The notes: generated from the sequence alone by a model not told the origin. Shown: positions 42,061 to 50,074, numbered from the stretch's first letter. The stretch: DNA of 64,000 nt from Oscillospiraceae bacterium (GCA_025757685.1 CP107220.1:521501-585500); one strand, 5' to 3'. Program-made: numbers and translations.

Positions 42061-43626
42061 TTAATATACGATCACCTTGCCGGTGAATGTGGTGCGGATA
42101 TAATCCACGTGGGGGCTGCCTTTTTGTACTTTAATGGTCTCCAAATTTGGGAACACCGTGCCGCGGCAAATGTATTTCAGCGTGCTGTCATATACCGTTG
42201 CACTCTTGGGAATCACCAAGGTCTTTAAGTGTTTGTTCTTGACGAACCCCATATCGAAGACTGTATTTTCCGGTATGGTATAGGTGACGGCTGGTTTGTC
42301 GGCCGGATAACAAAACAGGCGGTTGGGGTTGTTGGTGTTCGGCCCATAGTAGAGCACACCGTCTTTGCTAAAATACTGCTTATTATCCTCTGCCACATAG
42401 ATGGCCTGCAGGCTCTCCGGCAGTTTGTAACCGGGGGGACAGCTCACATAGGAATTCAGCCGCAGCTGGTGAATATGGGCATTGTTTTTTAAGGATTCTT
42501 CACAGTTGATGCCCGTACAGTATTCCGCCACATTCCAGCGGGTGGCTGTGTAGCCCTCGCAGTAGTATTGAGCAGCCCAGCTATTTGTGTTGTAGTAGTA
42601 CAGCACGCCGTCCTGCATTTTATATTGCCAGTTGTCGATTTCAATTTTGCTCAAAGCGGTACAGCCCAAGGCAAAGTTGGGAAGAATGCCCAGGTCAGCG
42701 TGATTGGGAAATACCACCTTTTTCAGCTTTTTGCAGTCTTTGAAAACTGCGTTTTGTACCCACAAGGTGTGGTAGACCTCAAAATCCTCAAAAACGGCCA
42801 GTTCTATATCCTTATTTGTAAAGGTGCCGGTACAGTAGTATTTCACCTGATGTCCGTCAATGGCGGCAGGGAGTACCACAACTTTGGCGTTGCCGGTGTA
42901 TTTGGTCACCTTGGCATAGTCGCCGTCCAAGGTGTACTCGTATTTGTTATATTCCGGCTTGGGCAGGGCTGTGTTTTCCGGCTGGGTGGTCGGTTTCGTG
43001 GTGGTCGTTGTGGTGGTGCTGCCGGGCTTGGTGGTGCCGTTTGTGGACGGGGCCGTGGTGCCGGTGGTGCTGTGCCCGTTGCCGTTGCTTGCACCGCCGT
43101 TCCCCAGATAGTTTGTGTTGCCGGTATTACCCCGGTTGCCGGTGGAGCGGTTGTCTCTTTCCGCCTGTTGGGCGGCCTGCTTCGCGGCCTCGTTGGCCAT
43201 GGCCTGCTTTTCTTCCGCTGTGGGGGCAATGCCCACCGCCTCTTTCATCTTGCCGGTGGCGCTCTGTATCTTTTGCTCCGCTTTTTTCGCGGCTTTTTTC
43301 ACTTTGCCCAGCAGTGTCTTTGGCTGCGCTTCCGCCTCCGTTTCCGCCGCCTGTACGGTGCCGGTGAGGGCACCCTGTGCGGTGACGGTATTTTGCTGCA
43401 GGAGCGGTGCCGCCATCACGCTGGGAATCAGTACCACCAGCAGAATCATTGCTGCCAGCACAGCGGATATCTGCTTGCGGTTGATACGCTTTTGGCTATG
43501 TTCTGCGCAGGATTTCAAATAGGCGGTACTGGGCTGTGCCGGGGTACAGGGGGTCATGCACTGCAAACAGTAGTGCGCCTCCTCCGGCATGGCCGCCCCG
43601 CAATGAGGACAGTTCTTCTCAATCAT
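42061..43626 (-). CDS. zinc-ribbon, membrane-anchored BspA-like leucine-rich-repeat protein
   Basis: A 521-residue protein. Parts in order: an N-terminal cytosolic zinc ribbon (CPHCGAAMPEEAHYCLQC, residues about 5-22), one membrane helix (ISAVLAAMILLVVLIPSVMA, about 52-71), a Lys/Ala/Gln helical stretch, a long low-complexity Gly/Asn/Thr/Pro linker (about 150-225), and an extracellular BspA-type LRR_5 region with repeats such as CKKLKKVVFPNHADLGILPNF and IPENTVFDMGFVKNKHLKTL. The start at 43626 is chosen because it begins at the zinc ribbon and sits about 50 bases after the promoter; its ribosome site is weak. It could sense or bind an outside ligand and signal to the kinase encoded downstream. 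Confidence 0.8.
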   Translation of the reverse strand: MIEKNCPHCGAAMPEEAHYCLQCMTPCTPAQPSTAYLKSCAEHSQKRINRKQISAVLAAMILLVVLIPSVMAAPLLQQNTVTAQGALTGTVQAAETEAEAQPKTLLGKVKKAAKKAEQKIQSATGKMKEAVGIAPTAEEKQAMANEAAKQAAQQAERDNRSTGNRGNTGNTNYLGNGGASNGNGHSTTGTTAPSTNGTTKPGSTTTTTTTKPTTQPENTALPKPEYNKYEYTLDGDYAKVTKYTGNAKVVVLPAAIDGHQVKYYCTGTFTNKDIELAVFEDFEVYHTLWVQNAVFKDCKKLKKVVFPNHADLGILPNFALGCTALSKIEIDNWQYKMQDGVLYYYNTNSWAAQYYCEGYTATRWNVAEYCTGINCEESLKNNAHIHQLRLNSYVSCPPGYKLPESLQAIYVAEDNKQYFSKDGVLYYGPNTNNPNRLFCYPADKPAVTYTIPENTVFDMGFVKNKHLKTLVIPKSATVYDSTLKYICRGTVFPNLETIKVQKGSPHVDYIRTTFTGKVIVY

Positions 43627-43683
43627 TATATCTATTATTCTTTCCCTTTCCGTACGGTTCGCCACCGTTCGCATATACTTTAT

Positions 43684-43712
43684 ATTGTAGTGTGGATTGG
43701 TGCTTTTGTCAA
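43684..43712 (-). promoter_or_regulatory. promoter of the LRR-kinase operon
   Basis: Minus-strand TTGACA (43712-43707) and TACAAT (43689-43684), 17-base spacer. Confidence 0.8.
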
Positions 43713-43744
43713 TCCGATACAACAAAAAGATTTGAGTTAGGATA

Positions 43745-43759
43745 TACGCAAATTGCGTA
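43745..43759. promoter_or_regulatory. palindrome upstream of the LRR-kinase promoter
   Basis: TACGCAA-A-TTGCGTA is a perfect 15-base palindrome centred about 40 bases upstream of the -35 element, a usual activator or repressor position. No cognate regulator is known. Confidence 0.4.
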
Positions 43760-43787
43760 CACTTGCGGTAAAAAAAGCAACGAAAAA

Positions 43788-43811
43788 ACCGCACCCCTTG
43801 TGAGGTGCGGT
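43788..43811 (-). terminator. terminator of the B12 surface-protein operon
   Basis: ACCGCACC (43788-43795) pairs with GGTGCGGT (43804-43811), followed by a T6 run on the minus strand, 17 bases after the toroid gene stop. Confidence 0.82.
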
Positions 43812-43827
43812 CTGTGTTTAGAACGGT

Positions 43828-44982
43828 TTATTTGCGCTTTTTGGCCAGCAGCAGGCAAACGCCGGCAGCGGTAATGGCCATCACGCCGGCGGCAGCGGCA
43901 TTGTTGCCGGTGGCCGGGGATTTTTTGGAAGTGCTCTTCTTGGTGGTTTCCTTGGTGCTCTTGTTTGCAGTGGTCTTCTCGGCGTTTTTCTTGGTGGTCG
44001 GCTCTGTCGGATCATCAGGATCGATCACAATGCGGCCGATCAGGTGGTCGGTGTAGTAGCCCAGTGCAGTCAGAGCGTCCTTGGTGGCCAGCGAATTCTC
44101 CTCGCCGTCGTAAGTGAACACACCGGTCGTCTTGGACTCGAATTTGCAAAGCAGGTCGTAGGCCTTGTCCGCCTTTTCCTGATCGTCCAAGGCGCTGTAA
44201 GCCATCAGTGCCATAGCGGTGGAGTCTGCATTGGCAGAACCCCAGCTGGTGTAACCTGCGTCGGACACATTTTTCTCCAGCAGCTCCACAGCGTCGTCAA
44301 TGTAGGTTTTGTAATCGTCAGCATAGGGGGCCAAAGCGGTAAGGAACGCGCCCAGGTCGTCGGCAGATGCGCCGTAACCGCCCCAAAAATCCGGACCCTC
44401 GCCCATCTTGTACAGATCGGTCAGGTTCTTGATCACAGACTGCACAAAGCTCTGGGGCGCGTCCACAATGGCGCAGGCCTCTGTCACCAGGCGGTACAGG
44501 TAGTAGTTGGTGCCGTAAACAGCGGTGCCGCAGTTTTGCATCAGCTTGCTCAAGTCATAGCCGGCCACATCGGTGTAGTCCTTGCCCAGGGCGTCATACA
44601 CACAGATGACGGCAGCATACAGCTCCAGCTCCTCTGTGTTGTTGGTGCCGATCTGTGCATAGTTGTCATCATATACCGGCACCGGGTAATACAGCTTGCC
44701 GCCGTTCGCCTTCAGCTCTTTCTCCACAGCAGCCATAAAGCCCTCCACCTGTGCATCGCTGGCATCGAAGTTGCGCACAGCAGCCAGCATGTCTACTGCG
44801 TCGGCCACGCCGAAGTCCTTATCCTTGTACAGGTAGTTGGTAGCGCCCTCGGTCTGGCTCGCCACCTTTTCCAGGCGTTGGCCAATCTTGTCGTTGTCGG
44901 TTGCAGCAAAAGCGCTGTAAGCCGGCAGCAGCATACACACAGCCAGCAAAAGCGCAGTGCAGGTGCTCATCAGTTTTTTCAT
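43828..44982 (-). CDS. secreted alpha/alpha-toroid protein with sortase-like tail, B12-operon gene 2
   Basis: A 384-residue secreted protein. A signal peptide (MKKLMSTCTALLLAVCMLL, cleavage near AFA-A, 24-27) is followed by an alpha/alpha-toroid domain (about 28-315) with repeats like ADDLGAFLTALAPY, NADSTAMALMAYSAL and ATKDALTALGYY, the pattern of terpenoid-cyclase-type barrels and of the alpha domain of intrinsic factor and transcobalamin. A Thr/Lys linker leads to SPATG (355-359), a hydrophobic helix and KKRK, a sortase-type wall anchor of non-LPXTG form. It lies 56 bases downstream of the DUF4430 gene, in the same riboswitch-controlled unit. Probable role: the cobalamin-binding alpha half. 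GGAGG precedes the ATG. Confidence 0.82.
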   Translation of the reverse strand: MKKLMSTCTALLLAVCMLLPAYSAFAATDNDKIGQRLEKVASQTEGATNYLYKDKDFGVADAVDMLAAVRNFDASDAQVEGFMAAVEKELKANGGKLYYPVPVYDDNYAQIGTNNTEELELYAAVICVYDALGKDYTDVAGYDLSKLMQNCGTAVYGTNYYLYRLVTEACAIVDAPQSFVQSVIKNLTDLYKMGEGPDFWGGYGASADDLGAFLTALAPYADDYKTYIDDAVELLEKNVSDAGYTSWGSANADSTAMALMAYSALDDQEKADKAYDLLCKFESKTTGVFTYDGEENSLATKDALTALGYYTDHLIGRIVIDPDDPTEPTTKKNAEKTTANKSTKETTKKSTSKKSPATGNNAAAAGVMAITAAGVCLLLAKKRK

Positions 44983-45038
44983 TGTTTTGTCCTCCGTTTT
45001 ATTTTTTATTTGAACAGGTGAAACCTGCAAATATCGCT

Positions 45039-45845
45039 TTAGCGATCGGCTCCGGTGCATACATAATAGAATACCAGATTGTCGCCGTTGTCCATTTTAT
45101 ATTTGCCGCAGGAGGTCATAGGTACGGTGCCGTTGACCTTGTACATCCAGCCGCTGGCGCTGCCGCAGTCCTTTTCATCCAGGTTGTTGATCCCCACCAC
45201 ATAGACACCGTAGGAAGTGCTCTTGGCAGTCAGGCGTATGCCGTGGGCGTTGCAAGCCAGCTTCAGCACATCGTAGGCAGTGCTGCCCCGATTCACCGTG
45301 TGGCTCTCTGCGTGGATAATGTAGCCGTCGTTCGGTACAAAGCGCTCGTGGCCGCTTTTCAGCTGGCTCATGTGCTTGTGAATATTCTTGCATTCCACCG
45401 TAATGGTACAGGTCACGGTTTTGGACTGGGGAGTCGTGTGCCGCTTGGTGGTGTGCTTCTGCGTAGTTTGTTTGCGGGTGGTACCGCCGGTGGGGATCAG
45501 GCCGGCGGAGCCGCCCTGCCACTTGGCGCTGTTTGCGGCGCGGGTGGTGGTTGTGCTTTTGCCGCTGCTGCCCTTTGCTTTGGCAGCTGTGCTGCCGGTG
45601 GGGGTGCTGCTTTTTGCACCATCGGTTTTGGCGGTGGTTCCGGCTGCCGCTGCGCCTTTGGCTGTGGTGCCGGTGACCGTATTGGAACCGGCCTTGGCGG
45701 CGGTTGTATCCGCTTTTCCGGCTGCCGTAACGGTTTGACTCTGCGGAGAGGGACCGGTCTGTTCGTTGGCTCCGGCCGTGCAGCCGGTAAAGAACAGCGC
45801 CAGTGCCAACATCAGCAGTGCAATGCTTTTTCGTGTTCTTTGCAA
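45039..45845 (-). CDS. DUF4430 (transcobalamin-like) lipoprotein, B12-operon gene 1
   Basis: A 268-residue lipoprotein. The lipobox LFFTGC puts the lipidated cysteine at position 22; residues 23-140 are a Thr/Ala/Ser/Lys-rich stalk; residues 143-268 form a DUF4430-like beta domain (STAYDVLKLACNAHGIRL, YGVYVVGINNLDEKDCGSASG, WMYKVNGTVPMTSCGKYKM, NGDNLVFYYVC). The same fold is the beta domain of intrinsic factor and transcobalamin; the spacing of the INN and W-x-x-x-x-N-G parts matches what I recall of those proteins. The start is a TTG at 45845; AAGGGA, nine bases upstream, lies inside the terminator stem. A cobalamin riboswitch precedes it. Inferred role: surface binding of B12 with the toroid partner. 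Confidence 0.82.
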   Translation of the reverse strand: MQRTRKSIALLMLALALFFTGCTAGANEQTGPSPQSQTVTAAGKADTTAAKAGSNTVTGTTAKGAAAAGTTAKTDGAKSSTPTGSTAAKAKGSSGKSTTTTRAANSAKWQGGSAGLIPTGGTTRKQTTQKHTTKRHTTPQSKTVTCTITVECKNIHKHMSQLKSGHERFVPNDGYIIHAESHTVNRGSTAYDVLKLACNAHGIRLTAKSTSYGVYVVGINNLDEKDCGSASGWMYKVNGTVPMTSCGKYKMDNGDNLVFYYVCTGADR

Positions 45846-45848
45846 AAT

Positions 45849-45876
45849 AAAAAGTCCCTTGCCATGGGCAGGGGAC
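45849..45876 (-). terminator. riboswitch-controlled intrinsic terminator
   Basis: On the minus strand GTCCCCTGCC (45876-45867) pairs with GGCAAGGGAC (45863-45854) with one mismatch and a three-base loop, then U5-A-U4. It directly precedes the TTG start and its 3' arm contains the ribosome site, so it can stop both transcription and translation. Confidence 0.82.
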
Positions 45877-45949
45877 AGAAAAGGGCGCAGTTATACCAGC
45901 GCTGCCTCCACATCTTTCCCTTAAGCCCAAAAGTGTGTTTGCGATCCAA

Positions 45950-46102
45950 AGCCTGCGGCGGGTGTCCCGACTTACGATATACTCGCTCTGCGCCTTCTCG
46001 CTTGCGCAATGGCCTGTGCAGAGCAAAACTCGATCACGGTAATGGCGGTTGTGACGGCGTTGCACCGTGCTTCCGATTTGATCCCTTCCGGGAACCGCGG
46101 CT
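45950..46102 (-). promoter_or_regulatory. cobalamin riboswitch aptamer
   Basis: Conserved blocks of the B12 riboswitch occur in order on the minus strand. P1 is AGCCGCGG (46102-46095) with CCGCAGGCT (45958-45950). Then come GGTTCCC, a GGGAT/AAATCGGAA block, GGTGCAACGCCGTCAC, a CCGCCATTACCGTGA B12-box-like segment, a variable GC-rich stem, and near the 3' end AAGTCGGGACACCCGCC, matching the usual AGCCAGGAGACCTGCC. B12 binding should favour the downstream terminator and switch the operon off. The 379-base gap 45846-46224 holds this element, its platform and the divergent promoters. Confidence 0.9.
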
Positions 46103-46117
46103 CTTTTGTTTTTTTAC

Positions 46118-46146
46118 AGTATAACACCTTTTTTTCTTTGGGTCAA
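46118..46146 (-). promoter_or_regulatory. promoter of the B12-riboswitch operon
   Basis: Minus-strand TTGACC (46146-46141) and TATACT (46123-46118), 17-base spacer; the start point would be near 46111, just before the aptamer. Confidence 0.8.
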
Positions 46147-46151
46147 CACAG

Positions 46152-46180
46152 TTGCATAAAATCCAGCTATCTGTTATACT
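46152..46180 (+). promoter_or_regulatory. promoter of the S24 peptidase-ABC-GH2 run
   Basis: TTGCAT (46152-46157) and TATACT (46175-46180), 17-base spacer, diverging from the B12 operon promoter five bases away. Confidence 0.72.
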
Positions 46181-46224
46181 GAAATAGATATATTTTGTTT
46201 TAAGATAATGGAGCTTTCGCAAGT

Positions 46225-46680
46225 ATGTACGACAGCATTGAACAGATCATTGCCGAAAAGGGCATTTATACCGGGCTGACCCGTGGAACCTCTATGTGGC
46301 CGCTGATTCATCAAGGGCGGGACAATATTATTATCGTGCGTCCCCGGGGGCGGCTAAAGAAGTACGATGTGCCGGTGTATCGCACCCCCGGCGGCAAGTA
46401 CATTATGCATCGTATTGTGCGGGTGCGCCCAGAGGATTATGTAATTATCGGCGACAATCGGCTTCAAAAGGAATATGTTACGGACGACAGCATTTGCGGC
46501 GTGCTGGCCGGGTTCTATAAGGACGGAAAGCGATATGTGGACTGCCAAAACAGTCGCCGCTACCGGCTGTACAGCCGGGTGTGGGTGGCACTGTACCCGG
46601 TGCGCCCGCTGATCATGTTTGTCCATAAAGGCTGCGGCTGGATCCGTCGCCATATTTTTAAAAGAGGTGAACGATCCTGA
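46225..46680 (+). CDS. S24/S26 family serine peptidase (signal-peptidase-like)
   Basis: A 151-residue protein with the serine peptidase core: GTSMWPLI (Ser23), YIMHRIVRV (His62) and GDNRLQKE (76-83), corresponding to boxes B, D and E of type I signal peptidases with a Ser-His pair, as in the SipW/Sec11 branch. It lacks an N-terminal anchor; the C-terminal part (VWVALYPVRPLIMFVHKG) is only mildly hydrophobic. In Clostridia such small peptidases are often paired with an ABC exporter, as here, which suggests processing of an exported peptide; no precursor gene was found. Confidence 0.82.
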   Translation: MYDSIEQIIAEKGIYTGLTRGTSMWPLIHQGRDNIIIVRPRGRLKKYDVPVYRTPGGKYIMHRIVRVRPEDYVIIGDNRLQKEYVTDDSICGVLAGFYKDGKRYVDCQNSRRYRLYSRVWVALYPVRPLIMFVHKGCGWIRRHIFKRGERS

Positions 46681-46730
46681 ACCGGACCAAACGAAAGCCC
46701 TCTCGCTCCGATTGGGCTGCCATTCGCTGG

Positions 46731-48389
46731 ATGACTGCCATCGGCAAGAGCCAGCTGCCTAAAGCGGCGGTACTGTTGTTTACCAACGCGCTGGGCGCGG
46801 CGCTGTCTGTGTGCTTTGCCAATTTTTCCAAGCATATCATTAACGGCGCTACCGAATACAAGGACTGGGGTTATGTGGTGCGCTATGCCATTTATCTGCT
46901 GATCCTGATCATGGTGCAGATGGCACTGAATCTAATCGGCAGCAGCTTTTCCGAGCGATGCAAGGCGCGCCTGGATATGATCTTCAAAAAGCATATGCTC
47001 CAGGTGCTCATTAAAAAGGACTACGCCAGTGTGTCCAAGTATCATACCGGCGAGCTGAATAATCTGCTGTTTAACGATGTGCAGGTGATTACAGACGGCT
47101 ATACCACCTTGTTGCCCAATGTGGTGTTTTTTATCGTCAAGCTGCTTAGTGCCTTTATTTACTTAGTGATTATTGACAAGGTGTTTGCCCTTGCTTTTTT
47201 GGTGGGCGGGGTGTTTGTGTTCCTGTCTACCCGTATGTTTCGCAAGACCTTAAAGCGTTTGCACAAGCAGGTCCAGCAAACGGAGGGCAAGACCCGCTCC
47301 TTTATGCAAGAGACCATCAGCAATCTGCTGGTGATCAAGACTTTTGTGGCGGAGGACAAGATCAACCAGCAGACGGATGTGCTGCAACAGGAGAATTATG
47401 TGGCGCGTATGAAGCGGCGCTTCTTTGGCATTGCCGCCAACGCCGGGCTGTCTACCACCTTTAATATCGGCTATGTGTTTGCCCTGGCCTTTGGCGCCTA
47501 TCGACTGCTAAACGGGCTGGACTACGGTACAGTTACCGCCATGCTCCAGCTGGTGAACCAAATTCAGGGGCCGTTTGCTTCTTTGTCCGGTATTATGCCC
47601 AAGTATTTTGCCATCATTGCTTCTGCGGAGCGACTGATGGAGATCGAGAATCTGCCGGAGGAGGAGAGCAGCAACGCAGACGATGTGGATGTACCGTCCG
47701 CTTACCGGGATCTGCGGGCGTTGCAGTTCGATCATATCGACTTCCGCTATGACCGGGATGTGATCCTGGATCATACCTCACTGACCATTAACAAAGGGGA
47801 CTTTGTGGCCATCACCGGCATCTCCGGTATCGGCAAGAGCACGCTGCTGAAGTTGCTGCTGGGCGTGTTTCCTACCCAGGACGGCTCTATTTACTTGGAG
47901 ATGGCGGACGGCAGCCATATCCCGGCAGACAAGCACACCCGCCGACTGTTTGCCTATGTGCCCCAAGGGAATATGCTTCTGTCCGGCACGATACTGGATA
48001 ATTTGAAGTTTATTAACAGTAACGCTACGGACGAGGAGGTGCAGCGGGCCGTTGAGATCGCCTGTGCAGACACCTTTATCAACGAATTGCCCCAGGGTTT
48101 GATGACTGTGATCGGCGAGCGGGGTATGGGCCTGTCCGAGGGGCAGGTGCAGCGGCTGGCCATTGCCCGCAGTTTGCTGTCCAAATCCCCGGTGCTGCTG
48201 CTGGACGAGGCCACCTCCGCGCTGGACGAGGAAACGGAACATCGCTTTTTGAAAAATCTGAAAGCGCTGCAAAATGTGACTTGCATTATTGTGTCTCATA
48301 AAAAGGCAGCGCTGCGGATCTGTAATAAACATGTACGCATTGAGGACTGCAAAATTGTAAGTGAGGAGAGAACTTATGATGCTGACTGA
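46731..48389 (+). CDS. ABC exporter, fused membrane and ATPase domains
   Basis: A 552-residue half-transporter: a six-helix ABC membrane domain (about 1-310) followed by a nucleotide-binding domain with Walker A GISGIGKST, signature LSEGQVQRLAIARSLL, Walker B LLLDEATSALDEE and a switch His in IIVSHKK. It would work as a dimer. The ATG at 46731 has no ribosome site; a CTG at 46677 in the same frame sits seven bases after GAGGTG, overlaps the peptidase stop and adds a basic 18-residue start, so the true start may be CTG. Coupling to the S24 peptidase suggests peptide export. Confidence 0.88.
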   Translation: MTAIGKSQLPKAAVLLFTNALGAALSVCFANFSKHIINGATEYKDWGYVVRYAIYLLILIMVQMALNLIGSSFSERCKARLDMIFKKHMLQVLIKKDYASVSKYHTGELNNLLFNDVQVITDGYTTLLPNVVFFIVKLLSAFIYLVIIDKVFALAFLVGGVFVFLSTRMFRKTLKRLHKQVQQTEGKTRSFMQETISNLLVIKTFVAEDKINQQTDVLQQENYVARMKRRFFGIAANAGLSTTFNIGYVFALAFGAYRLLNGLDYGTVTAMLQLVNQIQGPFASLSGIMPKYFAIIASAERLMEIENLPEEESSNADDVDVPSAYRDLRALQFDHIDFRYDRDVILDHTSLTINKGDFVAITGISGIGKSTLLKLLLGVFPTQDGSIYLEMADGSHIPADKHTRRLFAYVPQGNMLLSGTILDNLKFINSNATDEEVQRAVEIACADTFINELPQGLMTVIGERGMGLSEGQVQRLAIARSLLSKSPVLLLDEATSALDEETEHRFLKNLKALQNVTCIIVSHKKAALRICNKHVRIEDCKIVSEERTYDAD

Positions 48390-50073
48390 ATGGGGGAAGC
48401 AGTTGGACAAAAGTTGTCCGCTGTCTGAGTATCCGCGCCCGCAATTTGTGCGGGATTCGTACCTGAGCTTAAACGGTATGTGGCAGTGTGCCTTTACCAG
48501 GGACAGCACCGTGCCGGTACAGATGGACACGGCCATTTGCGTGCCCTTCTCGCCGGAGACGCCGCTTTCCGGGGTGGAGCGCACCTTAAAGCCCGGTGAG
48601 TACCTGCACTATCGGCGCACCTTTGCTTTGCCGGAGAACTTTAACCGGGGGCGGGTGTTCCTGCACTTTGGCGCGGTGGACCAAATGTGCACCGTGTACT
48701 TAAACGGTGTGCAGGTGGGCGGCCATCAGGGGGGCTACACACCCTTTACTTTGGAGCTGACAGAGGCCCTGCAACCGGGGGAGAACAAGCTGGAAGTATC
48801 TGTGCAGGACTTTACGGACGAAAATCAGTATTCCCGGGGAAAACAAAAGACCAAGCGTGGCGGTATTTGGTATTCGCCCCAAAGCGGCATTTGGCAGAGC
48901 GTTTGGCTGGAGTCCACGCCGGTGGAATTCCTGGAGAAGGTGCGGATCACGCCGAATTATGACGGCGCCGCCGTGCATTTTGAATTCTTTGGCACCGACC
49001 ATGTACGCACCCGCATTTATGACGGCGAGACTTTGGTCGCCGACACGACGGACACAGATGTGCCGTTGCCGGACTTTAAGTCCTGGAGCCCGGAGTCGCC
49101 GTTTCTCTATCAGGTGGAATTTGAGGCCTGCGGCGAGGTGATCCGTTCCTATTTCGGTATGCGCAAGTTCTCTGTCGGTCGGGACTTGGACGGTCTGCCC
49201 CGTCTGTTTTTGAACAATAAGCCTTATTTCCATAACGGTTTGCTGGACCAGGGGTATTACCCGGACGGCTTTTTGACCCCACCGGCCAATGCAGCTATGG
49301 CGTACGATGTGACCCATGTAAAGCGCTGTGGTTTTAATATGCTGCGCAAGCACATTAAAATGGAGCCGCTTCTTTGGTATCATTACTGCGATGTGCAGGG
49401 CATTTTGGTGTGGCAGGATATGATCAACGGCGGCGGGCACTACGGGCTGGAGATCTCCGCGATTCCCTTTGTGGGTATTACCCTGGATGACCGGAAGTAT
49501 AAGACCTTTAAGCGCACGGACGCGGCCGCTCGTGAGCTGTACTATCAGGAACTGTGGGAGATGGTGGACGCCCTGTATAACTGCCCCTGTATTGCCATGT
49601 GGGTGCCCTTTAATGAGGGCTGGGGTCAGTTTGATTCTACGGTGGCCTACAATCTGCTGAAAGAATGGGATCCCACCCGCACGGTGGACGCCGCCAGCGG
49701 CTGGCACCCCTGCGGCGACAGTGATGTGATCAGCAAGCACATTTATTTTACCCCCATTCGGGTGCACGCCGGCGACAAGCCCTGGCTGCTGACAGAGTTT
49801 GGCGGTTATGCGCTGAAAACGCCCGGTCACACCTGGAACGAACGCACTTTTGGCTACCGAGTTTATCCCAGCAAGGAAAAGCTGACGGCGGCGTACCAAA
49901 AACTGTTTAACAAGGTGATCATTCCCCAGATCAAAACCGGCCTGGCTGCCACCGTTTATACACAGGTGACGGATGTGGAGGACGAGATCAACGGTCTGAT
50001 GACCTATGACCGCCAGGTGGCGAAGATCGACCCGGCGGTGCTGCAAAAAATCAATGAGAAAGTGAAGTATTAA
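48376..50073 (+). CDS. glycoside hydrolase family 2 enzyme
   Basis: A 565-residue GH2 enzyme with a sugar-binding jelly roll (LSLNGMWQCAF ... HLYLNG-like MCTVYLNGVQVGGHQGGY), a short immunoglobulin-like domain and a TIM barrel. The acid/base is Glu414 in PFNEGWGQF and the nucleophile Glu474 in LLTEFGGYA. It is shorter than beta-galactosidases and lacks a signal peptide, so it acts in the cytosol; sugar specificity (galactoside, glucuronide or mannoside) cannot be told. Start at ATG 48376 after GAGGAG; it overlaps the ABC gene end by 14 bases. Confidence 0.88.
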   Translation: MMLTEWGKQLDKSCPLSEYPRPQFVRDSYLSLNGMWQCAFTRDSTVPVQMDTAICVPFSPETPLSGVERTLKPGEYLHYRRTFALPENFNRGRVFLHFGAVDQMCTVYLNGVQVGGHQGGYTPFTLELTEALQPGENKLEVSVQDFTDENQYSRGKQKTKRGGIWYSPQSGIWQSVWLESTPVEFLEKVRITPNYDGAAVHFEFFGTDHVRTRIYDGETLVADTTDTDVPLPDFKSWSPESPFLYQVEFEACGEVIRSYFGMRKFSVGRDLDGLPRLFLNNKPYFHNGLLDQGYYPDGFLTPPANAAMAYDVTHVKRCGFNMLRKHIKMEPLLWYHYCDVQGILVWQDMINGGGHYGLEISAIPFVGITLDDRKYKTFKRTDAAARELYYQELWEMVDALYNCPCIAMWVPFNEGWGQFDSTVAYNLLKEWDPTRTVDAASGWHPCGDSDVISKHIYFTPIRVHAGDKPWLLTEFGGYALKTPGHTWNERTFGYRVYPSKEKLTAAYQKLFNKVIIPQIKTGLAATVYTQVTDVEDEINGLMTYDRQVAKIDPAVLQKINEKVKY

Positions 50074-50074
50074 G

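Noticed and set aside
42960..43140. Repetitive Gly/Asn/Thr region as a mobile or CRISPR repeat
   Set aside because: It is the coding linker of the LRR protein; repeats are short and imperfect.
45388..45738. Low-complexity Thr/Ala/Lys stretch as a DNA repeat array
   Set aside because: The base-level repetition is irregular and follows codons of the lipoprotein stalk; there is no unit array or CRISPR-like spacing.
45175..46065. 296-codon minus-strand frame spanning the riboswitch and the DUF4430 gene
   Set aside because: It reads through the aptamer in a different frame from the lipoprotein; the RNA motifs and the lipobox protein explain the region better.
48700..50046. 448-codon open frame on the minus strand
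   Set aside because: Antisense to the GH2 gene with both catalytic glutamates; no ribosome site or recognisable family.
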